Under the pieces are notes generated by a model that was not told the DNA's origin, ran no database searches, and saw only the letters and a list, made by a program, of their open reading frames with translations. From NCBI RefSeq assembly GCF_007859865.1, contig NZ_SJPI01000002.1, positions 1,384,721 through 1,448,720 of the forward strand: DNA of 64,000 bases, written 5' to 3'. Of the stretch, positions 63,601 to 64,000 are shown piece after piece (position 1 is the first letter of the stretch; each line of letters starts with the position of its first letter). Both the position numbers and the translations under genes were made by a program. The DNA comes from Rubripirellula amarantea (GTDB taxonomy: Bacteria; Planctomycetota; Planctomycetia; Pirellulales; Pirellulaceae).

Positions 63601-64000
63601 TGAAACCTCTTGACCAGGGTTCGCGGCGCTGGGACGCACGCGAACGTTTTCAGCCAACAACACATCATCCATACGACTGTGAACCGCTTCGTCGTTACGA
63701 TCAAACGCCGAGAACGAATCGAATCCGTTGAATCGTGGATCAAACGATCCCGTCGTGCTGAACGTGACTTGGTGACGCCCGAACAACGGGTTGTAAGGGT
63801 TGGTGACATAGTTGATGTCGATGTCATCGTCGCCTTCCGAACCCGCCAGATACCACGCAGCATCGGTGCTCTTGGCGTATTGCTTCCAAGCGTCATCCGT
63901 CGTCAGGTCGTCTTCACGATTTCCAAAAGGCGTGCCGTGGCGAGTGACAAGGAGGTCACCGTTCGTACCGCCGCCGCCATTGCCGTACAAGAAATCGAGC
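36424..64000 (-). CDS. Protein B: giant RTX/FG-GAP/LRR/delta-60/PKD/cadherin-like protein, paralogue of protein A (5' end outside window)
   Basis: An open frame of ~9,190 codons enters from the right edge and ends at TGA 36424-36426; the true start is outside the window. Order from the right: RTX and PPC-like units, RTX, golvesin-like domain split by delta-60 propeller 1, FG-GAP propeller, lectin-like sandwich, PPC-like domain split by an FG-GAP propeller, LRRs interrupted by delta-60 propeller 2 and by a golvesin-like domain holding a glycine-rich block. These are followed by LamG B1 in an Ig-like domain, an SdrD_B-like domain split twice, delta-60 propeller 4 in a PKD-like domain, a PKD array, a cadherin, a cadherin-like domain enclosing the last FG-GAP propeller, and an acidic tail. 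Motif order follows the C-terminal half of protein A. I see no cysteine. It is probably an exported, calcium-binding surface protein. Confidence 0.93.
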   Translation of the reverse strand, partial: LDFLYGNGGGGTNGDLLVTRHGTPFGNREDDLTTDDAWKQYAKSTDAAWYLAGSEGDDDIDINYVTNPYNPLFGRHQVTFSTTGSFDPRFNGFDSFSAFDRNDEAVHSRMDDVLLAENVRVRPSAANPGQEVSTITQLENFGVTSTDIVEKVFGPEADFLAIIIDSLGGDDTITVGETVQKTVWVDAGAGDDTVQIEPQVSFLPDRTDPFGNRNDTKAKSTALNSSGSITLPLDPIEPLDSSRVFEGLTFDSARSDEQDVDWYKFQLSKDALMGDLLEVESVSGINRVNLDYSLYDGNTLLAMRQTNPGSINPSLSDSPIDLGDVGLVKDKTYHLRVFSVGAIPTEYKIGIELAQSTDIAEPNDSKQAAASASTKPLAAIHQIAEATGLTLSDAADVDWFQFDLLEASTGQSLEVLSHTPTATVSATVHEPGGAFRTAEMVSGALSSVLPLTSLVVPTSTDAASLDGTDFQLDGGSYARLEIDGASGGTYTLSYGGQTTTPIAFDAEAAAIASALYTMGGSSVFYPGELEVVLRDDAGLPSAANSRPVIGLRSGRRLDGLTLDASGLVGATTQLLVAEPTILIEFSQYTTTSNEQKIQVSVNSVTKEDFGLTASASEIAQAIKSSITNVKIAPWAPDAVTAIARQNQVTFSTVREIGGGVALDVSEIGSGTNFEYFQQASSEYFLQVSGGPARYSIVPRIGQQKPVGNVDRASAYAINNLLTFQPERQQVGVVSNGENPSAWYSLALEETGTVGSGIGIRSVASLDQDDQTPDFSNVLELRLVDEDGNVLRTQTMLEDLLPDGEDSDQHPEWVSSGRAVLDFEGLAKGKYFLQVIVASEAYQTDAGTGAEFDLGAATNFEIFSVTSQRLQQRPDFDYGRNNPIDFSNQSTYERRDVIIGGTGNDRLAGGSGEDWVFGGFGNDVLSGGKDQQAEDLLFGGEGDDTFQIIADTLPVNPLTGRPGDSATADLFVGGAGDDRVLYVGGSLDNQGDPIRDYVVVGYDRFLHRHKFTTLVWDMLSNSFVQDPYDADQYAQEFAFFKAKDVERTLVELGDGADVFHADPGLILGGQSYGIYRGDIQTRATAFASIEVDGGLGNDWIYGGANNDLIRGGAGRDLIFGGEGDDILLGQDGDDIIAGNWQLDGGGVRNSGDPSNSYMPYGAPGTPDQPGAMPMTRLEASSVYTSTLAYPLSGSRPRQTGVEFGVVGPTLVDDTSLNFFTSGNWQSVASGYASGESSPSHQFARGGFSSLPTDLEYNFLGDTLVDSTGRIAVSQFGYDFTTNEVQLSVKRFLPDGSADSSWGIEGTAALESVSASFLMEDQAGGYYLAGGKSINRIDANGVRDNTFSVDLDPAYTTAGLSNVTTRQVRVSPSGDIFVFGEAMQSGNKVATLTRVLSDGTISTFGGQSVWTSNGVYSIPAGSFILDFQFTSNDGLALLIQKRVDSLDSDVAVVQLTSAGVLDAQFGVGGAFEFGFGTGRMAPRHLERASDGSLFVSGAYDATSFSETSYPFLMKLTSAGALDTTFNTTGYVELTQYTGGNFYNPDLVITGAASPQITLQSTDFTNETATNLQLRFDSAGLPDVSFGDSGIVAIDQLDGFVVKEAVVTPSGGVLFAGKLQFDPERSEEIGLVRIGSNGEDDATLGSPFASWTFTGLPDGRYTIQTTWTAESDSTASAIYSVSTDPFDNEPNGTSAKSVTQLASPSDRHWGGTSWHQLKEAGTGTAGQNGGKSMVVEVVDGFLRVFLKAGAIGRLQADAVRIEPVVEDAFAWDGVTANSPLARFVGSGDLNADGKADYVFADNANAYVFFGPVDPRSQFRIDTTDLNGDAVKDFRVRGEDWTYDVNFDSSNDLTNSKELYRIGGRADVIYRVGTATEGAIAIGNFIGDVIGAADIAVLSGTNTLKIYSGGSGLSREVLQASPSKTITLASGLSGTRIESVNWNNDGRQDIAFIASTGNGSNLLGHVYSGAGLDVNSATILTTLTADTTDRSNEFGSASLPPNFTLEPSNSSYRFVNVGDVDATPGDELLLVDSSYAEFLHMFGSERLPNVGRAYLVGNSSASIDLTSDVFVWQDFALAYPHAVGDVNQDGFGDFAVSKDQQKDDDLFIGPHTDGGVYIISGTKSYQSATPQVFHNAPGSELAGGGFVTLNARLAEIRIDSPQDQWLSGRIFVNAGDFDNDGRTDVAIGRPSTSLVDASGSETLLDDRGSVSVFYGLGAVSLQESVEGRDTFNQDSNGVYRYLSQADATLSGEATGDGFGILSSTPMWDIDQNGFADLLVASSGANSTIGLSNGFDANAGRVYTFYGSPRSAALPNAGFEWLTNRDIPESGLYLVEQADGQPFRTTEELFGSGDLDFAVMETLNRFSPVIDQSEIVGENLELVGSAASASVRTLPETAPTATNPGLWLDYRALVNLDSVVDGRAGIVFDYRVANSGRVTYKFAGYDSDTSKFVIATVVKETPASDDEWTIVASATTAPISVTTELQLSTSTDVATLSIDGVGVLSHDFDAVLNRGQIGLLATGTAQFNHLSVTDSQRWYKFSTLGDGQIGDVLKVRSRIGDDGSEVESTSRPAAPQTYESSQTDRVRTALLGTDQSQIQTHSGVLARNPDGSTGPTSVALQAGGTDDLVSIIEVDLSRFMTYTDDPNGIELAELVLNGIDLGAAATPWDVGIQSIAVEGDTMVVGTGDGVGPGLVYLFQRTNGQWELETTLEAPVSVAGNFVSSNINFGQSIAIDGDTLAIGGILSNGSDHSVAIYRLTNSVWTPTQILHRSILGGNSNQTNEFGNSVAINNGLLAIGAPKELSFSNERGAVHFYTLSGNTWTFLSQLQSSISPQPEHFGAAFALTETDLLVGAPDRDVDVGGGMIVTDAGAVARYSRSGTNTFAHVGSFTQATPVAGGRFGAFVVADSTQWIASAPGDNGGAVLVRDNATNTVSQTILAGMTGGNFGATLSLDGDRLSIGSPLADDTGLTDSGEAVMLTRSGTTWSTIDTQQGIANNGQLGTGMIVAGDEWIYGEALGSLGSRLQVRSIGSSSTALSQILRDQDYELQVEVLDREGDFAPDAADTTSPATRFHNTLGQHSSVMLSDVEVSGSAVLDLTQQVRDALSAGRTRLTLRISSDTTAGAISFNALELASPSITQPSNLTIKTSLRHGLVADVYDTDGSLLGDSLAIMDLRNLPAGDYAIRVYDPFEDANSIVYRRLTAEGRFAERDALIASYRRDVQLKYAIEIEAPKMGESHAVLDRDEISGGLGNDFIQGNGYVDRIYGGLGIDTITAEELEVRDLGTVLGPFYDGAPYNFGDVERNIRVLPAQHEFSSISARPIDFDVPFDPDDTDRILERLIAHELGLAVFVTDDTGNEFLQSPTLRASDLTRLIELDASGLGLADDFDVIDVGFHDYSRDGDGNSLTSGIGDTIRSNLAGIEYATNLEILSLADNSISNLSMFEPGIRLGREEQGELGLKNLQYLDLDFNPIIAAPNEAYPATVNRPLEPVSRLLYLNFLSLDDLSGEKQVDDLATAPGAAGTSYDLRDVSGLTQLRKLSARGLSIGAAGKPDWGFGGHGESGALDSYTSIDDDSFGYAVGVDQKDRIVAAGYSFGSFGDNQFSVTRFNPDGTLDASFGTNGSVIKKIGDDEGLVQGLKILPTGEIIAVGYTRDTESGEWNFAMIKLLEDGTFDSSFGTLGVVETDFQYHDIASAVELQGDKIVVAGYSSTSSSSTTRDVFLARFNSNGQLDSTFGSGGTVYQQVGPNRSEARDIEIRESGEIVVTAYAYNDAGQAWRNIAILQFTRDGQLDTSFGDGGTAFHVFSDTYSFGEAIELTDNGKILLAGTIVSSDASTIYRSYVSRLNADGSLDRTFGSLGITNFNGSDSRVYDIEEQSDGRIVVVGLQTQLSITGAPWDPTIHRFLEDGQLDSSFGKNGRVVARANDLDDRLNGVALQSDGSIVSVGGVQPSWRMNVSKFLPDDAYAVDQLANLTKLQVLTLSDNQIRDISALAGLSGLHWLDLDNNRVDSIDALLGQSILTTDDRGQGYLENGTGFGGGENASAFEGQYRLIASQATEASATFTFEDIAPGVYDIFTTWTDNPRFDSEVTYRVGNPAQATTLSDLGVSPFTTRSLSGAELPSESRTVIINTTNLTIAGDDDFADLFFGTPFVATVEEGIARFYVFGDLRIGGETTISAAGERPLSIVVANDVVLGSDVIFKASADEQTAGPGGGTVGSNDARGGSGGPGGDNAGSQGSQGQAWTWDTESQSTLTGAGGNGGRGPWQQNIGAVAFAGLASPSGNSGRTGAAGLIGTGGLVATVPGEGGFNNAAGGGASGATGGAAADNSGIFGDGGSGADNSGTFGDGAGVPGYRQSGAAGKTGENGTAGQAGEGGSPGGAGNPGTNNLAGLLLSGGGGGGTGRGGGGGAGGGAGGGGGGGGASPMPGSNGVTNSTGGTTYYHAASGHGGGGGGRGGDGGQGQAGGVGGIGGAGAGAFEIYAMGLLIANADFQSIGGDGLAGQPGQVASGSYYTGYDGNGGGSPTSSTYSSWGDGNTNRKAPAAAGSGGVGGKGGAGGAGGVGGAGGGGAGGTVKFVASEIVSTTGKVNTDGGQGGTQGGDGRFIHLDNVQGVTSFAVSNSSEINENQFSTSDDPLGFVLSSNPFLGVGVESPNIVGLYHGADAFGFLGDYDDASGATLRLSSDRVFSSDLLNSDDPTTKNRVEGIAPSDAFAALLRVDMGPLGFSQDYSGYDMLLFVGWDDLNDGAGIVNPRLGVDGALQQLRERGFENGGSTTTVTAFGNGVFATLIPETSIDVQFGGEINGRLVLNRADVANGQVLYLTDGGREVLVDQSKPTAIGDYQNLGDVAWKAIDSLEVKSGELGTTQVTIKGSGAGAVSIDSIRLQRRGAPQLDVLNLSGNPLGERAQAVILPALEQPEPLEFKTADLGPVGSVVGVPSASVNPVQFVGTRFYVDQPMQVTEVGAHLKTAGGDGPFATIVALDSANDFPDSTDLSTPDVIAHATIPMSIGDSVDAVVEIDAILQPGWYGLLLGSGLFGTTGNSVAPLNNLNTGNENLFALVNGVFINDAALEGIRLFVHGEAIEESVVVAEPATTLIKGVLAERYDPIAVSSVAPIAIPTQGNGTAQVRVSGSEYARVTATSNVAGVNLDVIEARPGSYDIEVESTTDYEGLVTVSVTAEAMQQNIDGYRQNILETSGLIGYWPLDDVSAGITEDISGNEIDGVVSGGVATSLQTPINGDPASVDFHGGAVALSGLNVTSTPSEFNTVSFWLNWDGTNGLMPFGFDGYDLHFVNATTGIYSGQVVFGFNSNQSDSWAAPATELYNNWVHVTALFANGSPESSRLYFNGIEQVLVRSRSAPVSKNATTIATIGGWATSSSFRFDGRINEFAMFNRALTTEEIRAQVSAGVTPHHTGRSVTKTFTVSVGQSVLSGTKYLDENGDGFRSGSNDVQQVVQDLDASKFFPLNETQIGVISEVQGNSSAIVPATGVSLGVAGAWGNSGDNAYQFHGGMISVDDAVNAYSFDKTADGVNTVSFMMKWDGTADDTGRVPLGISTQHLIFAGGRFGFGRAPGGHWSATAEGFADRWVHVIAEFHNDSIANGRLWIDGIEQELTLAINADVVPAAPTGLQLTLGGSPMNLGYRFKGSLDAVAAFNRGLSDEEIAELSNATKNPQVEPGDEGTTIFLDGYVGSDYVPELVNGLFDLGETLTVTALDGGYQFNGLESNRSYDVRQQLPGNQTETQGGSEHDYRKLFDLGPDSFSGTPADLVEFNDAIYFTADRGGSKGRQLQRYRDGHVEELSSANGFSADELTLWNGEIYVTGFEAGVGRQLFRFVPSTDTLEQLTFGGAAGLDPQGLTVVGSQLLFTAEPTIGRRTLWSFDGVEPQEVASLVSGGLWAVQPQTGDILRYHSGTLQIVDRFPAPGNLQPTDTQIGLTISEAGNSLLYVNSDDDPTKLYRLDPATGLQRSVEVISALGVDGLGADVSFRELYSADMDTDPGWTYTGQWAYGVPQGNNSDPSSGFDGPNVVGYNLAGAYATNLSTTHYATLPAFSTRGMVDVLLEFDRKLFVNYSDLANLQIRLDGGSWTNLWSSTDGVYDYEWSAQRMSLPMAADHDQVQFRFGIGPVNSSFGNAGWNIDNVRVTARPNALFLSRDGIELVRQTGYSGSQTPTWAAESPTGGVGGDDNGRTFAFFNDGTNAEIREFDPYADTDSFIRMVAAPASDIEGLAFDGTQLFASTASGTIYVLDADPGNFGTILSQGSATHGLYGLASAPIVTTGSTVESVLSGQSGVWFEGSSNGLGLGIGGSSEIHYPTIESFDTGPHVAAIDPEGRILFAISTYEGDQFTPPVLRLYRYESNGVPDPSFGRDGELRLTLSTYFSISDVQFTESSIVVGGSLGSETFLYKFDRFGNPQTGFGSNGLKTVSIPNFGVTDFVALDDGRVVLLGSIYQNSQSDIAVVGLNAAGDLDTSFGTSGYSYVNTTASEYAFDLSRISDGSFIVGGYVSGASSNQVLLAKLTSNGVFDAAFGLSGKRLIDLGSSSRLPRSMRIDESGGFVFAGVDGSSPFSLRATPAGLIDTTFGVNGFVLSTEVYDYLYQIGIDSQNRMVVGADAASSQEFVARLLADGTPDLSFGDNGRYEYPQTGGGLRNNPVFDAQGRMFLSSQADYGVGGPNNYDPLLVVLNDDGVTDQSFNPTAYEPVVWFADGLTLDIAMARINGEPLVNVREHLQIGSTLYSVSGTLSKPDSQTLYRLDGYQVTELFVPVEGTNLINLREQAGHLYFVGTAAGETERKLWVYDNATVAEAVSIPSGFQLPDDPQISVFNGDTYLVVDSVDQPGQLQLASVQQGAIELRGRINGSYGVWGVRPSTGQIVQFNAATGAEVASFQAPGNLQAFHENIGLSIAEGGATLLYVNSDDEPNALYRIDSFTGTVLSKTSTAASGVVDGIGANASNQTVIANWSDWSTSNGWSFSAPWANGVPQGVAGDPASGYTGAQVLGYNLSGAYANNLASTNWATSPAFSTIGLSDITLDFQRWLGIEFAYYDHAYIQLSTNGSDWTTIWENPAFSSVVETSWRFQSIPLPAQAANAGSVRVRFGLGTTDSSVTYSGWNLDDVQIKGFQSPLFYSVDGTVIRRHNGYNSSSGTTFTAITPSGGIGGDDTSRMFVIRDSGQISEFDPQTQAIISTFSLSGSHPQGLAFDGQYLYASNAEGDLYTLDPNSGTVVNRVLLPDGALFGLGALAAGRIADSEPKLTVVDNQLYVTAGSSIGLPKLHRLEGSQLVEVADVRLGPLGSNPNDISQLASELILSADDGLHGRELWAIGQTVGGAYRALPGVGQAISGLDFGALDVVVSSQPLTLLEGGYHTFSSTISAPEGANQAKYRFELLQKIGEDQFTVVTSAPWTDLVIGDGSGINGTEVSQTFIVPDDGDYEVRTTVDSIVVGDGSISIDLGQDEAAAASVEDSSGRTITAVYRTITGGAAGTSGGYLVARLPDGSVDSSFGSNGIASLTTYQPTSLHLDANGKLVVGAKQGSSFIAMRFNSNGTADVTYGNNGKTLVSPGGSLSTVITKLLPDGATRTLINASGSYAMIGLDASGQLDATFGSSGFQAIGLSDFYPYAFALESDGSVYVAAMRNYTADETANVLKLLPSGATDSTYGVNGVATLAATVGNGRNDRPTAIEVDSTGRVLFAIQSTLSSNRDWLVARLLANGSVDSTFGTSGSVNSLGSGTQDILNLLVDSSDNAYLVGQALVSGSTITWQPTVKKLTSAGILDSTFGTAGILELGPERVFSVPQTQLLADDSLLITLSDLQNKATGPDVDAILYRLLPSGIPDYGFGASADPLSYVDAQRVTVNPVAPTLTLNGLPPASEQVDWSYTVSFGDPGDDSWQALVDYGDGNVETFDGSALASRSFTLNHRYADDGIYTLMVSITDLDDELAVVDSYDVIVGATAPQITTVTQPSGVVVDEASEWTGSGFVRDGSDTLRIQADYGDGTVVFVPLKSRDTNTGVVGFDLSHVYADDGDYTVTVTVFDDDDQLVSAPSTITATIANVLPTLDGELVVPTGIIEGVPVDLSAVFSDPGDDTLTIQWDFDYDGTTFDVEASGDQVQHTFADNRPVGESFLVAIRAWDGALDALSQPVYSQLEFINVQPDNALPVIDPLLIPTTTTEGTPLVFDAREFVSDASGDVLGFNWVIKNSAGNVVVSSSDPDITFNNPDFTFTPINDGLYTLELTVFDDEVDGRFDADTLDDSGERRGEDFVTVDLTVGNVAPQFSIVGASTAGEGTPLTFNTGSTLVEPGAQDTLELTYRWTVTTDNEAVVAESLTNELSFTPDDDGTYWISLTVDDDDTSVTETHRLIVSNEAPVLTSLQVFDNLPANVPVRFSGAFTDSAAGDDHTAVIKINPTLPIIVDADNFDFEYTFPGPGVYEVEFEIRDFDGGLTREIRTVVVGDADLIAPALTITAPVLQGTALPVFSGTIANPDGASSDPLDAASAIQVTINGATLPAINNGDGTWSLATTTPLISGRYDILVTATDIAGNEGSVVGQTTLVLHSPVDIAIDQIEVLENSDTSATDTFFGTLSAVDDDAFDAFDFALVAGTGDTDNGRFHVSGGQVFLNQGETLDFETKPTYSIRVQTTDSLGNTFARALTLNVSDFPDGALAAIDDQVVVPQDTATTVTVIGNDSPSGEIVLVGNTDGLHGTVTRNGDGTLTYTPDAGYTGNDSFDYTIGFKDVELTSPENTTGDRSGFSVDIAGDLAVVGSYLDDPGGLTNAGSAVIYRRTGDQTWTEVARLVGDTTANGAQSSFGSSVAIDGDTVVVGAQYDRGLGFRAGAAYVFERNQGGTDNWGLVKKLTGLDTITRDLFGRSVDISGDTIVVGASTADPVGSASGAAYVFNRDSGGIGQWGEVKKLVGSTQAAGDRFGQSVSIWGDDIAVGAFRHDGAAGNDSGAVYLFKRNRYGTEAWGELKAITAPDGAAADNFGYSVAIQGNTVVVGAPLDDEGGTNQLGSVYVLSRNQGGSNNWGVVSKLLADDGNAGDRLGISVSFDGTRIVAGASQADSGGDRSGRAYLFESDGSTWSQTRVLVNDQVTTADEYGISVAVRGDVSVVGAWLDNRPSNNSGAAYVYDLRTDTGTVDVYVSPTSPEFNIERRSASEDQSSMTTDNATTADQLLWYDDDDSDEEAEWLPELVDSAIDAIVNDAG
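36630..37840 (-). other. C-terminal FG-GAP propeller of protein B
   Basis: FGSSVAIDGDTVVVGA, FGRSVDISGDTIVVGAS, FGQSVSIWGDDIAVGA, FGYSVAIQGNTVVVGAP, LGISVSFDGTRIVAGAS, YGISVAVRGDVSVVGAW. It is closely related to the protein A propeller (3.0-4.2 kb), with shared runs such as STQAAGDRFGQSVSI. It is nested before the last strand TGTVDVYVS of a cadherin-like domain. Confidence 0.9.
37840..38660 (-). other. Bacterial Ig-like, cadherin and cadherin-like domains of protein B
   Basis: PALTITAPVLQGTALPVFSG ... SGRYDILVTATDIAGNEG (Ig-like). IEVLENSDTSATDTFFGTLS ... LDFETKPTYSIRVQTTDSLG (a true cadherin-type repeat, with the LDFE.....Y.I.V...D pattern). AAIDDQVVVPQDTATTVTVI ... GTLTYTPDAGYTGNDSFDYT (cadherin-like, host of the terminal propeller). 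Confidence 0.8.
38660..40490 (-). repeat. PKD/Ig-like array of protein B
   Basis: About six consecutive units: LVDYGDGNVETFDG...HRYADDGIYTLMVSITDLDD; IQADYGDGTVVF...HVYADDGDYTVTVTVFDDDD; IQWDFDYDGTTFD; FNWVIKNSAG...INDGLYTLELTVFDDE; YRWTVTTDNE...DDDGTYWISLTVDDDD; FEYTFPGPGVYEVEFEIRDF. These are uninterrupted spacer domains. Confidence 0.85.
40490..41660 (-). other. Delta-60 propeller 4 of protein B, inserted in a PKD-like domain
   Basis: ARLPDGSVDSSFGSNG, MRFNSNGTADVTYGNNG, IGLDASGQLDATFGSSG, LKLLPSGATDSTYGVNG, ARLLANGSVDSTFGTSG, KKLTSAGILDSTFGTAG. The host before it ends PDDGDYEVRTTVDS, and the strand after it is AQRVTVNPVAPTLTLNG. Confidence 0.8.
42090..46770 (-). repeat. ELWxxDGT-like block with duplicated WAVQPQTG/MAM-like unit and delta-60 propeller 3
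   Basis: ELWxxDGT-type phrases: DAIYFTADRGGSKGRQLQRY, EIYVTGFEAGVGRQLFRF, LLFTAEPTIGRRTLWSF and, at the far end, LILSADDGLHGRELWAIG. Two related units lie inside (about 46.4-45.2 kb and 43.5-42.3 kb): LWAVQPQTGDI/VWGVRPSTGQI, PAPGNLQPTDTQIGLTI/QAPGNLQAFHENIGLSI, LLYVNSDDDP/LLYVNSDDEP, VGYNLAGAYATNLST/LGYNLSGAYANNLAS and GWNIDNVRV/GWNLDDVQI. The MAM-like part of each is a jellyroll. Confidence 0.7.
43900..45090 (-). other. Delta-60 propeller 3 of protein B
   Basis: YRYESNGVPDPSFGRDGEL, YKFDRFGNPQTGFGSNG, VGLNAAGDLDTSFGTSG, AKLTSNGVFDAAFGLSG, RATPAGLIDTTFGVNG and ARLLADGTPDLSFGDNG are successive delta-60 blades. The propeller lies between the two duplicated units of the ELWxxDGT-like block. 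Confidence 0.8.
47000..47650 (-). other. LamG domain B2 inserted in the SdrD_B-like domain
   Basis: TVSFMMKWDGTADDTG, RWVHVIAEFHNDSIANGRLW, LDAVAAFNRGLSDEEIAEL. It shares its layout and phrases (SFW/SFM, NWDG/KWDG, FHGG) with LamG B1, so the two are likely recent duplicates of each other. Confidence 0.8.
47795..48450 (-). other. LamG domain B1 inserted in an Ig-like domain
   Basis: LIGYWPLDDVSAGITEDISG, TVSFWLNWDG, WVHVTALFANGSPESSRLYF, INEFAMFNRALTTEEI. The strand before the insert is GLVTVSVTAE (~48.5 kb) and the one after is TKTFTVSVGQ (~47.75 kb), which read as the last two strands of one Ig-like unit. Confidence 0.8.
50190..51410 (-). repeat. Glycine-rich (PGRS-like) block of protein B
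   Basis: About 400 residues dominated by GG, GA and GGX steps, e.g. GGGTVGSNDARGGSGGPGG, SGGGGGGTGRGGGGGAGG, GHGGGGGGRGGDGGQGQ and VGGKGGAGGAGGVGGAGGG. It contains duplicated units ADNSGIFGDG/ADNSGTFGDG. Short beta-helix-like strands flank it (LRIGGETTISAAGERPLSIV before, TVKFVASEIVSTTGKVN after). It may form poly-glycine-II-like packing or a flexible coat. Confidence 0.85.
50753..50772. repeat. In-frame CCG/CGG trinucleotide microsatellite
   Basis: Six to seven consecutive CCG units on the + strand (CGG Gly codons in the gene), with a second shorter run at 50813-50826. Slippage would add or remove glycines without breaking the frame. Confidence 0.8.
51960..53980 (-). other. LRR domain of protein B interrupted by delta-60 propeller 2 (52125-53345)
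   Basis: LRRs: TRLIELDASGLGLADDF, NLEILSLADNSISNLSMF, NLQYLDLDFNPIIAA, LRKLSARGLSIGAAG. A delta-60 propeller then follows (VTRFNPDGTLDASFGTNG, IKLLEDGTFDSSFGTLG, ARFNSNGQLDSTFGSGG, LQFTRDGQLDTSFGDGG, SRLNADGSLDRTFGSLG, HRFLEDGQLDSSFGKNG). LRRs then resume (LANLTKLQVLTLSDNQIRDI, LHWLDLDNNRVDSIDAL). Confidence 0.85.
54390..56400 (-). other. PPC-like domain split by an FG-GAP propeller (protein B)
   Basis: The host begins RWYKFSTLGDGQIGDVLKVR (~56.35-56.41 kb). It resumes at NLTIKTSLRHGLVADVYDTD (~54.59 kb) and continues LRNLPAGDYAIRVYDPFE. In between are ~560 residues, including a propeller with INFGQSIAIDGDTLAIGG, FGNSVAINNGLLAIGAP, HFGAAFALTETDLLVGAP and FGATLSLDGDRLSIGSP. Protein A carries the same host domain uninterrupted at 13945-14205. 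Confidence 0.8.
56420..57050 (-). other. Lectin-like beta-sandwich of protein B
   Basis: GIVFDYRVANSGRVTYKFAG, KFVIATVVKET, TTELQLSTSTDVATLSIDG and NRGQIGLLATGTAQFNHLSV resemble the 3-keto-disaccharide-hydrolase/LamG-type sandwich used as a binding module. Family assignment is tentative. Confidence 0.5.
57080..58690 (-). other. FG-GAP/VCBS beta-propeller of protein B
   Basis: FVGSGDLNADGKADYVFAD, VNWNNDGRQDIAFIAS, VGDVNQDGFGDFAVSKD, NAGDFDNDGRTDVAIG and WDIDQNGFADLLVASSG. Homologous to protein A 16.5-17.6 kb. Confidence 0.85.
58715..60390 (-). other. Golvesin-like domain split by delta-60 propeller 1 (59080-60265)
   Basis: The N-terminal part is LVDDTSLNFFTSGNWQSVAS then GYASGESSPSHQFA. The C-terminal part begins SWTFTGLPDGRYTIQTTWT and ends FLRVFLKAGAIGRLQADAVR. 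Joined, they give the usual golvesin/xanthan-lyase-type domain. Between them lies a ~390-residue propeller of delta-60 repeats (KRFLPDGSADSSWG, LTSAGVLDAQFGVGG, LTSAGALDTTFNTTG, FDSAGLPDVSFGDSG). Confidence 0.8.
60590..64000 (-). other. RTX and PPC-like region of protein B (collinear with protein A 17.8-20.4 kb)
   Basis: FLYGNGGGGTNGD at the edge, then AIIIDSLGGDDTITVG, VQKTVWVDAGAGDDTVQI, a PPC-like unit (VDWYKFQLSKDALMGD ... TYHLRVFSVG), a second unit (VDWFQFDLLEASTGQ), SGGTYTLSYGGQ, a third (AWYSLALEETGTVGSG ... GKYFLQVIV). RTX follows (RRDVIIGGTGNDRLAGG, 61.1-61.33 kb), then FTTLVWDMLSN, GADVFHADPG and VDGGLGNDWIYGGANND. Protein A lacks the extra PPC-like material at 61.4-62.9 kb. Confidence 0.8.

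Noticed and set aside
63988-63990. TTG at 63990 as the start of protein B
   Set aside because: The frame remains open to the right edge and the residues before it (LDF, then LYGNGG) match protein A, so this is an internal leucine codon.
2616-64000. Inteins as the explanation for the split domains
   Set aside because: The inserts are recognisable binding domains and propellers. There are no intein splice-junction residues (the proteins almost lack Cys) and no homing endonuclease motifs.
2616-64000. Diversity-generating retroelement acting on these genes
   Set aside because: No reverse transcriptase or template repeat is in the window.

Overview
The window is almost entirely minus-strand coding sequence for three giant, repetitive, secreted or surface proteins. 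No housekeeping genes, RNA genes, mobile elements or CRISPR arrays are visible. The N-terminal LEPR-XLL-type motifs, 'choice-of-anchor Q' beta-helix units, ELWxxDGT repeats, RTX repeats, LamG, PKD and VCBS/cadherin-like modules, and intermediate GC all point to a planctomycete. The Pirellulaceae (Rhodopirellula-like) are the best guess; the genus cannot be fixed from the sequence alone.

Layout in transcription order, right to left. (1) 64000-36424: the C-terminal ~9,190 residues of protein B, whose start lies beyond the right edge. (2) 36423-35829: a 595-base gap with inverted repeats and no convincing gene or terminator. (3) 35828-2616: protein A, a single uninterrupted 11,070-codon frame. 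It starts with a LEPR-XLL motif and an LCAT-like lipase/acyltransferase domain with a visible Ser-Asp-His triad. About 3,200 residues of a recurring beta-rich/helical module with EF-hand-like loops follow, then RTX repeats, then a long C-terminal adhesin-like region. (4) 2623-1: the first 874 residues of protein C, whose ATG overlaps the stop of A by 8 bases. It has LEPR-XLL, two choice-of-anchor Q units and three ELWxxDGT repeats, and runs off the left edge.

A and B are tandem paralogues. From the FLYGNGG motif near residue 5,138 of A and at the right edge of B, the same backbone runs to both C-termini. It comprises RTX, PPC-like, FG-GAP, LRR, PKD/Ig/cadherin-like domains and a final FG-GAP propeller. 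They differ mainly in what is inserted into that backbone: A carries eight LamG domains, B four delta-60 propellers, a glycine-rich block and other propellers.

The most unusual feature is systematic nesting. Whole domains sit inside loops of other domains, so recognisable N- and C-terminal halves of one fold are separated by hundreds to more than 1,500 residues. Several cases can be read by comparison with an uninterrupted copy in the paralogue. This looks like a shaft of Ig/LRR/propeller folds decorated sideways with ligand-binding domains. The function (adhesion, glycan capture or lipid processing at the cell surface) is inference.
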